Shown: in pieces, positions 1-6,454 of the stretch
How positions within the stretch are numbered: the stretch's first letter is position 1
Layout: each line of letters starts with the position of its first letter
Assembly (NCBI GenBank): GCA_035634055.1
Contig: DASQDR010000286.1
Coordinates: 1 to 9,999, forward strand
DNA from: JAICTV01 sp035634055
Lineage (GTDB): Bacteria; Planctomycetota; Phycisphaerae; Tepidisphaerales; Tepidisphaeraceae
Length of the DNA stretch: 9,999 bases
Direction of reading: 5' to 3'
Notes under the pieces: model-generated
Seen by the model: only the letters and a program-made list of their open reading frames with translations
Database searches by the model: none
What the model was told of the DNA's origin: nothing
Made by a program: the position numbers and the translations under genes

Positions 1-173
1 GAGCCGTTCTGCTCGCGCTTGACCAGCGCGGCGACGACCTCCTCGACCGCGCCCGCGTCAATGGCGCCGGAGGCGGCGAGCGAGCCGACCAGCTCGCGCA
101 GCGCCGAGTCCCGGTCGGCCGCCTGGAGGTCCGGGATGATCGCGTCGCTAACGATGAAGTCCCTGAGTTTCAT
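1..173 (-). CDS. PTS EIIA domain protein (PtsN/fructose-type), N-terminal fragment
   Basis: Partial gene: 57 codons are visible and the 3' end lies outside the window. The protein starts MKLRDFIVSDAIIPDL and continues with an Ala/Glu-rich helical stretch ending in VKREQNGS. This matches the start of fructose/nitrogen-type EIIA domains, where a 'l...i..l.....eal.eLv..l...g.i' pattern leads into 'kRE..gsTgig' and then the phosphorylated His; that His would lie just beyond the edge. Such proteins accept phosphate from HPr or NPr and serve in sugar uptake or regulation. The gene lies 135 bases downstream of hpf on the same strand, and the hpf-ptsN pairing is common in many bacteria, which supports the call. 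Whether further domains follow cannot be seen. No clear SD is visible, and the ATG at 173 is the first in frame. Confidence 0.75.
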   Translation of the reverse strand, partial: MKLRDFIVSDAIIPDLQAADRDSALRELVGSLAASGAIDAGAVEEVVAALVKREQNG

Positions 174-308
174 GTTCCCTGCTCGTTGCTCCCCGTGCCC
201 CGCGAGGCCCGTGGCGCCCGCTTTGGCGCCCGCGCGGACCCCGTCAATCTGCTCCGAGCGCGGCGACCGGACAGTCACCGGCGCCGCGCCCACCGTCGAG
301 CGACCGGC

Positions 309-650
309 TCATCCCTCCGAGCCCCCGCGGCGCGGGGGGAGCTCGTTGGGGTGCTTGCGGTTGCGCACGCGCTTCTTGTGATCGCTGAGCTGCCGCTCCA
401 GCTTGTCCACGCATCCGTCGATGCACGCGTAGGCGTCGCCGTCCCCGTCGTCGTGGTGCGCGATGAACGTGTTCTTGTGCTCGGCGTTGACGATGATCTC
501 CACCCGCGTCGTGTCCTTGCCGTTGTCAAAGACGATCTCGATTTCCTGGATGCGGTCGTAGTACTTGTTGAGCTTGCTCGCCTTCTGCTCCGCGTAGGTC
601 TTCAACGCCTCGGTCACGTCCATGTGCCGCGAAGAAACGGTAACCAGCAC
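309..650 (-). CDS. hpf: Ribosome hibernation promoting factor, short form (HPF/RaiA/YfiA family)
   Basis: A 113-residue protein of the ribosome-associated inhibitor family, which binds the decoding region of the 30S subunit and silences ribosomes in stationary phase or stress. Seen: an N-terminal strand and helix (VTVSSRHMDVTEALKTYAEQ, 3-22), 'SKLNKYYDRIQEIEIVF' (25-41), a second strand set around 46-56, and the C-terminal helix 'AYACIDGCVDKLERQL' (73-88) followed by the basic segment HKKRVRNRKH. The length fits the short form; the long-HPF dimerisation domain is absent. The last ten residues (LPPRRGGSEG) look disordered. I start it at the GTG at 650 because AAAGGAG (659-665, minus strand) lies 8 nt upstream; the frame stays open further upstream but without family similarity. 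It follows the DUF502 gene by 134 bases and precedes the EIIA gene. Confidence 0.92.
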   Translation of the reverse strand: MLVTVSSRHMDVTEALKTYAEQKASKLNKYYDRIQEIEIVFDNGKDTTRVEIIVNAEHKNTFIAHHDDGDGDAYACIDGCVDKLERQLSDHKKRVRNRKHPNELPPRRGGSEG

Positions 651-658
651 GATATTCG

Positions 659-665
659 CTCCTTT
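659..665 (-). promoter_or_regulatory. Strong Shine-Dalgarno of hpf that fixes the GTG start
   Basis: AAAGGAG on the minus strand, inside the longer purine run GGGGAGGAAAGGAG, is separated by 8 nt from the GTG at 650. It decides between this start and the much longer upstream open frame. Confidence 0.8.
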
Positions 666-728
666 CCTCCCCTGCACCGTGCGACGTCGCGGCGGCGAGC
701 GAACCGTGTCCGCCTGCACACCCAAAGC

Positions 729-734
729 ATTGTA
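729..734 (-). promoter_or_regulatory. Possible -10 box (TACAAT) for an hpf-proximal promoter
   Basis: The DUF502-hpf gap contains TACAAT on the minus strand, 78 bases before the hpf start. A GCGGAA/TTCCGC inverted repeat (735-740 and 753-758) lies immediately upstream, where an operator or the DUF502 transcript end could sit. I find no convincing -35 hexamer at 16-18 nt, so this is a weak call based on one AT-rich hexamer in a GC-rich region. Confidence 0.25.
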
Positions 735-784
735 GCGGAAACCTCTGGCGCCTTCCGCGCCCCGCCGCACGCATCGAGCGCGGA

Positions 785-1606
785 TTATCCCGCCGCCTGC
801 GGGGTGGCGGCGGTGCCGGGGGTATCGGGGGTCGCGACGGGCGAAACCGCCAGCGGGTGGTCCGGGGCGGTCGCCGGGTCGGGCAGGCACTTGGTCAGTT
901 CGGCGCCCGGGACGATCACCCCACCGCTGACCAGCATGCGCATCGCCTCCTCCACGCTCAGCGGCAGTTCCACCACGTTCCGCCGGGGGACCACCAGCAC
1001 GTATCCGCTAAAGGCGGTCGGTGTGGAGGGGACGAAGACCGTCACCATCTCCTCGCCGGTCACGTCGTTCAACGGCTTCAATCCGCCGCCGGTGATCAGG
1101 CCGATCGACCAGATTGACTGCGCGTGCGGCTGGACGGCGACGACGTGGCTGGAGGCGAAGGCGTTCTCGCTGCGGCGGCTGACCAACAGGAAGTCGGTCA
1201 CCTGCTTGACCGCCGGGTAGATCGCCCGCACCAGCGGGATCCGCAGCACCGCCGCCTCCGCCAGCCGGTAGAACGTCCGCCCGAGGTAGTTGCCGACGAA
1301 CACCCCGACGATGTAGACCAGCAGCACGGCGAGGAAGACGCCGACGATGCGCGTGTGCAGGCGGTCGTCGCCCCAGTAGCGGCCGATGTAGCCGGCGGGC
1401 TCCGTGCGGACCAGGCCGCTCTCGGCCATCGACAGCCACATCCACTTGATCGAGTAGATGATGTGACGCCCGAGGCTCTCCCAGAGGAAGTTCCACGCCC
1501 AGACCAGCAACCACAGGGTGATCAGCGTCGGCAGCAGCGCCGCCATGCCGCTGACGAAGAACCGGCGGAAATCCTCACCGAAGCTGACCCGTTGCCGGGG
1601 CACCAT
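785..1606 (-). CDS. DUF502 family membrane protein
   Basis: A 273-residue inner-membrane protein of the DUF502 family, whose biochemical function is not established. Seen: a short cytoplasmic N-terminus; TM1 at about 17-40, opening 'FFVSGMAALLPTLITLWLL' as is typical of the family; a linker (41-85); TM2 at about 86-108; then a soluble domain with 'IPLVRAIYPAVKQVTDFL' (123-140), 'VTVFVPSTPTAFSGYVLVVP' (188-207) and 'LSVEEAMRMLVSGGVI' (216-231), all family hallmarks. The tail (241-273) is rich in Pro/Ala/Thr and probably disordered. I chose the ATG at 1606 because the family begins only about 12 residues later; an in-frame TTG at 1735 would add 43 residues with no family similarity and has no SD. 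It is first in a probable DUF502-hpf-EIIA operon. Confidence 0.88.
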   Translation of the reverse strand: MVPRQRVSFGEDFRRFFVSGMAALLPTLITLWLLVWAWNFLWESLGRHIIYSIKWMWLSMAESGLVRTEPAGYIGRYWGDDRLHTRIVGVFLAVLLVYIVGVFVGNYLGRTFYRLAEAAVLRIPLVRAIYPAVKQVTDFLLVSRRSENAFASSHVVAVQPHAQSIWSIGLITGGGLKPLNDVTGEEMVTVFVPSTPTAFSGYVLVVPRRNVVELPLSVEEAMRMLVSGGVIVPGAELTKCLPDPATAPDHPLAVSPVATPDTPGTAATPQAAG

Positions 1607-1951
1607 GGGCGAGGCGTTTTCTTCGGCGGGTGGGGCCACTACCAACCTCTGGGGACACCGAGCGGCGGCATCCGTGCGCGCCCCGGCAATCACGGACAGG
1701 CTCTGCGGAAAAGTTTGTACCGGCGCCGGGCGCAAAGATCAAATGAAGGCCAGCCCGCCGCCCCGGGGCGGTAGGAAGGAGTGGCTAGTGGTCAGTGGTC
1801 AGTAAGAGTAGGAATCGCCTCTTTCTAACCACTGGCCACTGACCACTAGCCACTTATTCCATTTCTAACCACTAGCCACTGACCACTGACCACTTATTCC
1901 TGTCCGCTTTCCCCCGGCCGGCGATGAGCCGGTGAGAGGACCGCTTTAGCG
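1607..1951. other. 345-base divergent intergenic region carrying a repeat element
   Basis: This separates the minus-strand DUF502 gene from the plus-strand fused sigma gene, so it should hold promoters for both. Contents: a 14-base perfect palindrome (CCGCCCCGGGGCGG, 1758-1771), the heptad-repeat element (1774-1900), and a weak SD GAGAGGA (1934-1940) 11 nt before the sigma ATG. I see no confident -35/-10 pair. Confidence 0.6.
1774..1900. repeat. Inverted and tandem heptad-repeat element (AGTGGTC/ACTGACC type)
   Basis: Three arms built of degenerate 7-mers. The left arm (about 1774-1803) reads as AGTGGCT, AGTGGTC, AGTGGTC, AGT. Two right arms in opposite orientation follow, 1822-1860 and 1862-1900, each 39 bases and matching at 36 of 39 positions by eye. 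Each has the frame TTTCTAACC, then ACTxxCC heptads, then ACTTATTCC. The left arm pairs almost perfectly with either right arm (core GTGGCTAGTGGTCAGTGG against CCACTGACCACTAGCCAC of the first), so two alternative hairpins are possible. The element is much less GC-rich than its surroundings. The heptad organisation resembles the STRR heptanucleotide repeats of cyanobacteria, but the sequence is different. Confidence 0.85.
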
Positions 1952-4771
1952 ATGGATGACGACCGCGCGTTGCTTTCATCTTATGTCGCCACCGGCTCGC
2001 CGGATGCGTTTGCCGCGCTGGTCCGCCGGCACGTGGACCTGGTCCACTCCGCGGCCCTGCGCCGGACGCGCGACCCGCACTTGGCGGACGACGTCACGCA
2101 GGCGACGTTCCTCCTGCTGTCGCAGAAGGCGCGGGCCCTCAAGCCGGGCGTGCTGCTGACCGGTTGGCTCTACAACACCGCCCGCTTCACGGCGGCCACC
2201 GCCATGCGTGCCCAGCACCGCCGACAGCGTCACGAACGCGACGCCGCCGCCTTGACCCGCGACCAGGCCGCAAGCGGCGAGGGGGCGCCTTCGTGGGAAG
2301 AAATCGCGCCGCACCTCGACGCCGCGATGGACCGCCTGAGCGACGCCGACCGCCGGGTCGTGCTGCTCCGCTTCTTCGAGCGGCGCTCGCACGACGAGGT
2401 GGCGCGCCGGCTGGAGATCTCGGAGGCGGCGGCGACCAAGCGGCTGTCGCGCGCGGTCGAGAAGCTGCGAAAGTACCTGGCCGCTCGCGGCGCCGACCTC
2501 CCCGCGCCCGCCCTCGCCGCCGGCCTGCTCGAGCGCGCGATCGCCCCCGCACCGGCGCGCGTCGCCGACGCCGCCGCGTCGCTCGCCACCACGCCCGCCG
2601 CGCCCGCGGCCGGCGCCATTGCCAAAGGAGTCAACACGATGAAGCTGATCGCCCAGGCCAAGCTCGCCGCCGCCGTCCTGGTGGCGCTGACGATCGTCGC
2701 CGGTTCCGCCATCGCTGCCGCGCGGGGGGGTGGCCGCTGGCTGCCGCAGGTCGGCCGGGGCAGCGCGGCCGCCCCCGCCGGCACCTACATGATCGTGGCG
2801 ACTTACGAAGTGCTGGCGGGCCCGGACCTGGCGGCGGACATCCGCCGCATGTCGCAACCGATCGACAGCGGCAGCGTCGGCTACGAGGCGCGGCTGGTCG
2901 ACAGCGAGCCGCTGCTCAACGCGATCGCCGCCGCGCAGAAGGCCCGCGCCGCCGTCCTGGGCATCAGCGACAACGCGCGGTTCTTCGACCAGCGGCAGAT
3001 GCAGGGGTGGAAGGACGGCTTCTCCTTCTCCTGGAACGCCTCCAGCACGATCGTGCTGCGCGACGGGCAGCGCTGGGTGCCGTACTTCAACCACATCTTC
3101 GGCACCCTGAAGCTCGACGCCCGGCGCGACCGGGTGCGGCTGACGATCGACAGCTCGCGCGTCGACACCAAGCTGCGCACCAGCAAGATCGATCCCGCCG
3201 CCGTCAAGTTCGACGGCGACGTGCCGGCCGGCAAGAGCCTGCTCTTCGTCGGCCGGCTCGGGCCCGAAGAAGGGTTCGAGCCGACGGTGGTGATGATCTG
3301 GCAGGCGGTGCCGACGACGCCGGAGCTATTGCCCTACGTCACGCGCAACGGCGACATCGGCCGGTGGCTGGCGCGCGGCGCCGCCGGCATTGCCCGCGAC
3401 GCTGAGGACGCCGTCGCCTGGGCCAAATCCGCCCAATCCCCCGACGCCCCGCAACCTCGCTGGACGCGGACCCTCGAGGGCGGCACCACCGTAAAGCTGG
3501 TGGCGGTCGCGCAGGGCGCGCCCCCCTACGCGTGGTGGGACGCCAGCGGCGTCGCCGTCACGTTCGGCCCCGGCCTGATGCACGGCGACGGTGAGACCGC
3601 CGCCGTCATCGACGTCGCCGAGCCCTTCAACCGCGGCCGGAAGACGGGGATGGAAGGAACGAGCAACAGCAGCGGCCGCGGCTCGGTGGTCTACCGCGAC
3701 AACGGCGAGGTGCAGCGCGTAACGGTCACGCCGCAAAATCTCAGCCCGCTGCGCCTCCAAGTTGCCGACGGCCCCTGGAAAGCGATCGGCACGATCCGCC
3801 CGGGCAAGCCTCTCACCGCCGGCGGCGCGACCTACGCGATCAAAGAGGTGTCCCCCATCTTCCGCAAGTCCGACGGCGCCGAACCGCTAACGCGCGTGCG
3901 GGTGGAGCACCACCTGCTGCCCGACGTCTCGGTCTCCTTCGCCGCCGTCGACCGCGCCGGCCGGCAGGTTCCGATCGACCACGCGCCCGACGTGCGGACC
4001 AAGCCGGTCGAGCCGTCACCCGATCCGGAGGCGAACTCGCTCCGGGTGACGATCGACCCCGACGACCTCGATCACCTCGTGGTCCGGACGCGGCCGATGC
4101 GGTGGGTGGAGTTCGCCGGCGTCGCCACCAAGCCGGAGCGGGTGGAGACCGGGCTGGCGCGATCAATCGCCGCCGCCGCCGGCGCAACGTCGCAGGCGGT
4201 GCCGGGCACGCCCGAGGCGGCGATCGCCGCGCTCGCCGACGCCATCGAGCGCGGCGACCGCGCCGCCGCCCGCCGGTACTACCACGCCACCGATCCGCCC
4301 GATCCGGCCGCCACCGCCTTGGCGGACGCGATGCTCGACCAGCTCATGGCCGGCGTGCAGCTCCAGCAGGCGATGACGAAGCACTTCGGCGCCGCCGAGG
4401 TCGCCCGCCTCCGCGCCGCCCGCGTCGTGCTCCTGCCGGACCTGGACGCCAGCCGCCGGATGCGCTGGCAGGTCACCGGCGACACCGCCTCGCCCATCAG
4501 CACCGCCAACGAGGTCTTCGTCGGCCCCAGCCTCCGCCGCGCCGCGGGCGCGGCGGGCACCGCCGGCGGCGACTGGAAGTACGACACGACCCTCCCGCCC
4601 GGCACCGACCCCGCGGAGGTCCGGGCAGCCATCGATCGAATGAAGCAGCAGGCCGAATTGGAAAACGCCCTAGCGGCCGACATCCGCGCCGGCAAGCTGA
4701 AGGACGTGGATGCCGTGAAGGACGCCATCAAGACCCGCCGCGCCGCCGCAACGACCCGCTCCGCGCGATAG
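1952..4771 (+). CDS. ECF-type sigma factor fused to a TM segment and a large extracytoplasmic region
   Basis: A 939-residue fusion. Residues 6-90 are sigma region 2 ('LLSSYVATGSPDAFAALVRR', 'DPHLADDVTQATFLLL', 'GWLYNTARF'). Residues 121-175 are sigma region 4 ('LSDADRRVVLLRFFERRSHD', then the helix-turn-helix 'VARRLEISEAAATKRLSRAV'). Residues 180-226 form an Ala/Pro linker, and 231-256 a single hydrophobic segment. Residues about 275-939 are probably outside the membrane and contain: 278-450, a beta-rich part; 505-725, a second beta-rich part beginning with 'GGTTVKLVAVAQGAPPYAWW', a pattern I recall from other planctomycete sigma fusions; 752-890, 'GTPEAAIAALADAIERGDRA', resembling NTF2-type stress domains; and a charged C-terminal helix. 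Such fusions occur in Planctomycetes and Verrucomicrobia and are thought to couple envelope sensing to transcription. The ligand is unknown. No separate anti-sigma gene is adjacent. Codon use looks uniform across the junction, so it is not an obvious recent fusion. Confidence 0.85.
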   Translation: MDDDRALLSSYVATGSPDAFAALVRRHVDLVHSAALRRTRDPHLADDVTQATFLLLSQKARALKPGVLLTGWLYNTARFTAATAMRAQHRRQRHERDAAALTRDQAASGEGAPSWEEIAPHLDAAMDRLSDADRRVVLLRFFERRSHDEVARRLEISEAAATKRLSRAVEKLRKYLAARGADLPAPALAAGLLERAIAPAPARVADAAASLATTPAAPAAGAIAKGVNTMKLIAQAKLAAAVLVALTIVAGSAIAAARGGGRWLPQVGRGSAAAPAGTYMIVATYEVLAGPDLAADIRRMSQPIDSGSVGYEARLVDSEPLLNAIAAAQKARAAVLGISDNARFFDQRQMQGWKDGFSFSWNASSTIVLRDGQRWVPYFNHIFGTLKLDARRDRVRLTIDSSRVDTKLRTSKIDPAAVKFDGDVPAGKSLLFVGRLGPEEGFEPTVVMIWQAVPTTPELLPYVTRNGDIGRWLARGAAGIARDAEDAVAWAKSAQSPDAPQPRWTRTLEGGTTVKLVAVAQGAPPYAWWDASGVAVTFGPGLMHGDGETAAVIDVAEPFNRGRKTGMEGTSNSSGRGSVVYRDNGEVQRVTVTPQNLSPLRLQVADGPWKAIGTIRPGKPLTAGGATYAIKEVSPIFRKSDGAEPLTRVRVEHHLLPDVSVSFAAVDRAGRQVPIDHAPDVRTKPVEPSPDPEANSLRVTIDPDDLDHLVVRTRPMRWVEFAGVATKPERVETGLARSIAAAAGATSQAVPGTPEAAIAALADAIERGDRAAARRYYHATDPPDPAATALADAMLDQLMAGVQLQQAMTKHFGAAEVARLRAARVVLLPDLDASRRMRWQVTGDTASPISTANEVFVGPSLRRAAGAAGTAGGDWKYDTTLPPGTDPAEVRAAIDRMKQQAELENALAADIRAGKLKDVDAVKDAIKTRRAAATTRSAR
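2624..2641 (+). promoter_or_regulatory. Internal Shine-Dalgarno and in-frame ATG inside the fused sigma gene
   Basis: AAAGGAG (2624-2630) sits 8 nt before an in-frame ATG (2639, codon 230). The same heptamer with the same 8-nt spacing precedes the hpf GTG. The resulting 710-residue product would start MKLIAQAKLAAAVLVALTIV and continue GSAIAAAR: a charged n-region, a hydrophobic core and Ala-x-Ala sites, as in a signal peptide. The annotated upstream start at 1952 has a weaker SD at 11 nt. Initiation here is inferred, not shown. Confidence 0.5.
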
Positions 4772-5010
4772 CTTCCATACAACACGACCGAACGGCCCGC
4801 ACCGCACGCTCCGGCCCTACCCACCCCGGCGCACCCATCGCCATCTCGCGCCGCTCTTTCGCTTCGGCCCCGGCGCCGCCGATGAAGAATTCGGCTGCAC
4901 TCCCTTTCAACCCGCGCGATCGAGCGCGAGCAATTGACGGGCCCTATGCAAAGAGCGACGATCCCTTCGCCCGGCTGCCAATATGCGCCGCCGGTCAGGT
5001 CGACCTAGTT

Positions 5011-5469
5011 ATGCAGCTTAAGTCGGCTGTGATTCGCCTCAGCCAGGTGCTCCGCGTTGCCGTCACTGCGGTGCCGTTTGCGGCGGGGGCTTGGCTGCTG
5101 CTCTACTACTTCGTCCTGCCCAGCGACCGGGGCGACGGCGGGCCAGGGAACCCGCCTGACATCGCCGGCGGCCTCGCTCTCATGGTCGGCTGTCTCACCG
5201 CTGGCTGGTCACTTGCCCTTCTCGCCGCGACGGTCGGCACGTGGCGTGGCAGGCGTGCCGCGGCCTTCGCGCTAGGCGCCCTCTGCTCGCTTCAGGGGTC
5301 GCTCCAACTGTGGCTGTTGGTGCGCGAGGGCGAGTTATGGCCTTGGCCAATCCTGACTTCGCACACGGGCATCGTGATCGCTTGCGCGTCGTTCGCTTTC
5401 GCGGCCACGTTCCTGCTCCCGCCGCGGCCGCGCGAGCCGCCCCTGGAGCGGACCGCGCGGGCGGTATAA
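5011..5469 (+). CDS. Small four-TM membrane protein of unknown function
   Basis: I do not recognise a family. The 152-residue protein has four predicted membrane segments: about 14-37 (VAVTAVPFAAGAWLLLYYFV), 51-78 (GGLALMVGCLTAGWSLALLA), 83-104 and 113-136 (HTGIVIACASFAFAATFLL). The loop between TM1 and TM2 is rich in Gly/Pro/Asp, and the basic C-terminus (PPRPREPPLERTARAV) is probably cytoplasmic. The start is uncertain: the ATG at 5011 lies just before the first TM and has only a weak AGGT upstream, while an in-frame ATG at 4882 would add 43 polar residues, also without an SD. It follows the fused sigma gene by 239 bases in which I see no gene, and a downstream gene begins 41 bases after its stop, so it may belong to a small transcription unit. 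Confidence 0.65.
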   Translation: MQLKSAVIRLSQVLRVAVTAVPFAAGAWLLLYYFVLPSDRGDGGPGNPPDIAGGLALMVGCLTAGWSLALLAATVGTWRGRRAAAFALGALCSLQGSLQLWLLVREGELWPWPILTSHTGIVIACASFAFAATFLLPPRPREPPLERTARAV

Positions 5470-5510
5470 CTTCTGGCGCGCCCGGGTTCTCCTGGCGGAG
5501 GTCGGACCCA

Positions 5511-5816
5511 ATGATGCTGGCCCCCACCGACACCTTCCTCGGCCGGCGGGGATTCGCCTATATCCGGACCGACTGGCGCCCCGTCCACCGCGAGGAATCG
5601 GCGTCGCGCGGGCTTGCCGTCCCGTGCTGGCTCGTCGCGGCACTCACGGCGGCGCTGCCGGTCGGCTGCGCCGTGGGGTTCCGCCGACGATCGATCCGCC
5701 GCCCTCGCCAACTCGAAGGCCGCTGCGCCGCCTGCGGCTACGACCTCCGCGCCACGCGCGACAAGTGCCCGGAGAGCGGCGCGGTCCCCGAGGTGCAACC
5801 CGCGACCGTCGCATGA
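5511..5816 (+). CDS. Small membrane protein with planctomycete-type zinc-ribbon tail, likely a 5'-shortened family member
   Basis: A 101-residue protein: a polar N-terminus with aromatics (1-36), one TM segment at about 37-57 ('VPCWLVAALTAALPVGCAVG'), a basic stretch RRRSIRRPRQLEG, and a C-terminal zinc-ribbon motif 'CAACGYDLRATRDKCPESG' (72-90). The layout W..l...lP, then RRR, then CxxCGYDLRAT..CPxCG is a very common C-terminus in planctomycete membrane proteins of unknown function. Those proteins are usually longer, with another TM and an outer domain at the N-terminus; here only the last ~100 residues are present. The fourth Cys of the usual CPECG is Ser (S89), so metal binding may be lost. 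A good SD (GGAGG, 5497-5501, 9 nt before the ATG at 5511) argues that it is still translated. A second ATG follows directly at 5514. It could be a decaying fragment. Confidence 0.65.
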   Translation: MMLAPTDTFLGRRGFAYIRTDWRPVHREESASRGLAVPCWLVAALTAALPVGCAVGFRRRSIRRPRQLEGRCAACGYDLRATRDKCPESGAVPEVQPATVA

Positions 5817-5864
5817 CGCATGGCGCAGCGCGGTCAACAACCTGAGGCTTGGACGGAACCCATC

Positions 5865-6281
5865 ATGTCGAACATCACCGCGTCCGAAGCTCGCTTGTTG
5901 AATGCCGCGTACGCCGCTTTCAACGCGCGGGACATCCGTGCCGCGCTGGCGACGATGTCACAGGACGTGTCGTGGCCCAAGGCCTTCAAGGGCGGCTTCG
6001 CCCACGGGCATGAGGCGGTCCGCGACTATTGGACGGAGCAATGGTCGGAGATCGATCCGCGCGCGGAGCCGGTTTCGTTCCGCCGCGAGGAGGACGGGCG
6101 AATTCTGGTGGACGTCCACCTGGTCGTGCGCGACCCGAGCGGCGCCGTCCTCGTCGATCAGCACGTGGGGCATCGGTTCACGCTGGCGAATGGCCTGCTT
6201 CAAGGAATGGAAGTGTGCCCGCTGCCGCCGGCCGGGGGCGTACCCGCGGGGCGAACGTGGTCTGATCGGCTCGAAGCTTGA
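5865..6281 (+). CDS. NTF2/SnoaL-like domain protein
   Basis: A 138-residue protein with the cone-shaped NTF2-like fold signature: an N-terminal helix 'LLNAAYAAFNARDIRAAL' (11-28), 'MSQDVSWPKAFKGG' (31-44), a helix 'GHEAVRDYWTEQWSEI' (48-63), and strands ending in 'HRFTLANGLLQGMEV' (103-117), which corresponds to the family's 'H.frf.dGli..m.v'. Family members include steroid isomerases, polyketide cyclases and many small proteins of unknown role, so no substrate is assigned. I start at the ATG at 5865, directly before the domain; an in-frame ATG at 5820 would overlap nothing but adds only non-family residues. No strong SD. The last ~20 residues (PLPPAGGVPAGRTWSDRLEA) lie beyond the usual fold, have poorer codon use, and overlap a different reading frame with CxxC. 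Confidence 0.8.
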   Translation: MSNITASEARLLNAAYAAFNARDIRAALATMSQDVSWPKAFKGGFAHGHEAVRDYWTEQWSEIDPRAEPVSFRREEDGRILVDVHLVVRDPSGAVLVDQHVGHRFTLANGLLQGMEVCPLPPAGGVPAGRTWSDRLEA

Positions 6282-6324
6282 ACTCGACAAGCGCAAAGTG
6301 AAGTACGCGAAGGTCGCGTGGTGA
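6190..6324 (+). CDS. Possible 44-residue CxxC mini-protein or gene remnant overlapping the NTF2-like gene
   Basis: In the +1 frame relative to the NTF2-like gene, an ATG at 6190 opens 44 codons. It contains 'FKEWKCARCRRPGAYPRGER' and then a Lys-rich stretch 'KLELDKRKVKYAKVAW' before TGA. Roughly four fifths of its third positions are G or C, and the amino-acid composition (Lys, Tyr, Trp, CxxC) is not that of a random GC-rich shadow. No SD precedes the ATG. It may be a real small zinc-knuckle protein, the 3' remnant of a lost gene, or chance. Confidence 0.25.
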   Translation: MACFKEWKCARCRRPGAYPRGERGLIGSKLELDKRKVKYAKVAW

Positions 6325-6454
6325 TGGCGGCCGGCAGTCGCAGAACCAAACACTGCAGCCCACGCGGGCGTCGCAGCCCTAGTGGCGCTGGAGCACTGTC
6401 CGCCCGCACCGCCGTTTCGGTTAACCGGCGGCAGACCGCGCATGGCGGAAATAA

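Noticed and set aside
322..338. CCCCCGCG/CGCGGGGG hairpin as terminator
   Set aside because: It lies inside the last hpf codons (PPRRG) and has no T-run; GC-rich palindromes are expected at this base composition.
186..1220. 344-residue plus-strand open frame over hpf and the DUF502 gene
   Set aside because: It is the antisense shadow of two recognisable minus-strand genes; its translation is low-complexity Arg/Val/Ala with no family pattern.
785..1735. Longer DUF502 protein starting at TTG 1735
   Set aside because: The extra 43 residues show no family similarity and the TTG lacks an SD.
1774..1900. CRISPR array
   Set aside because: The repeats are 7-mers without unique spacers and occur in inverted arms; no cas genes nearby.
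2164..3405. 413-residue plus-strand open frame and several minus-strand frames inside the fused sigma gene
   Set aside because: Arg/Gly/Ala-rich translations with no domain pattern; the sigma frame has recognisable domains and better codon use.
4772..5010. Possible gene or N-terminal extension between the fused sigma and the four-TM gene
   Set aside because: The frame is open but has no SD and no recognisable pattern; only a short CGCGC/GCGCG palindrome near 4914-4928 is seen.
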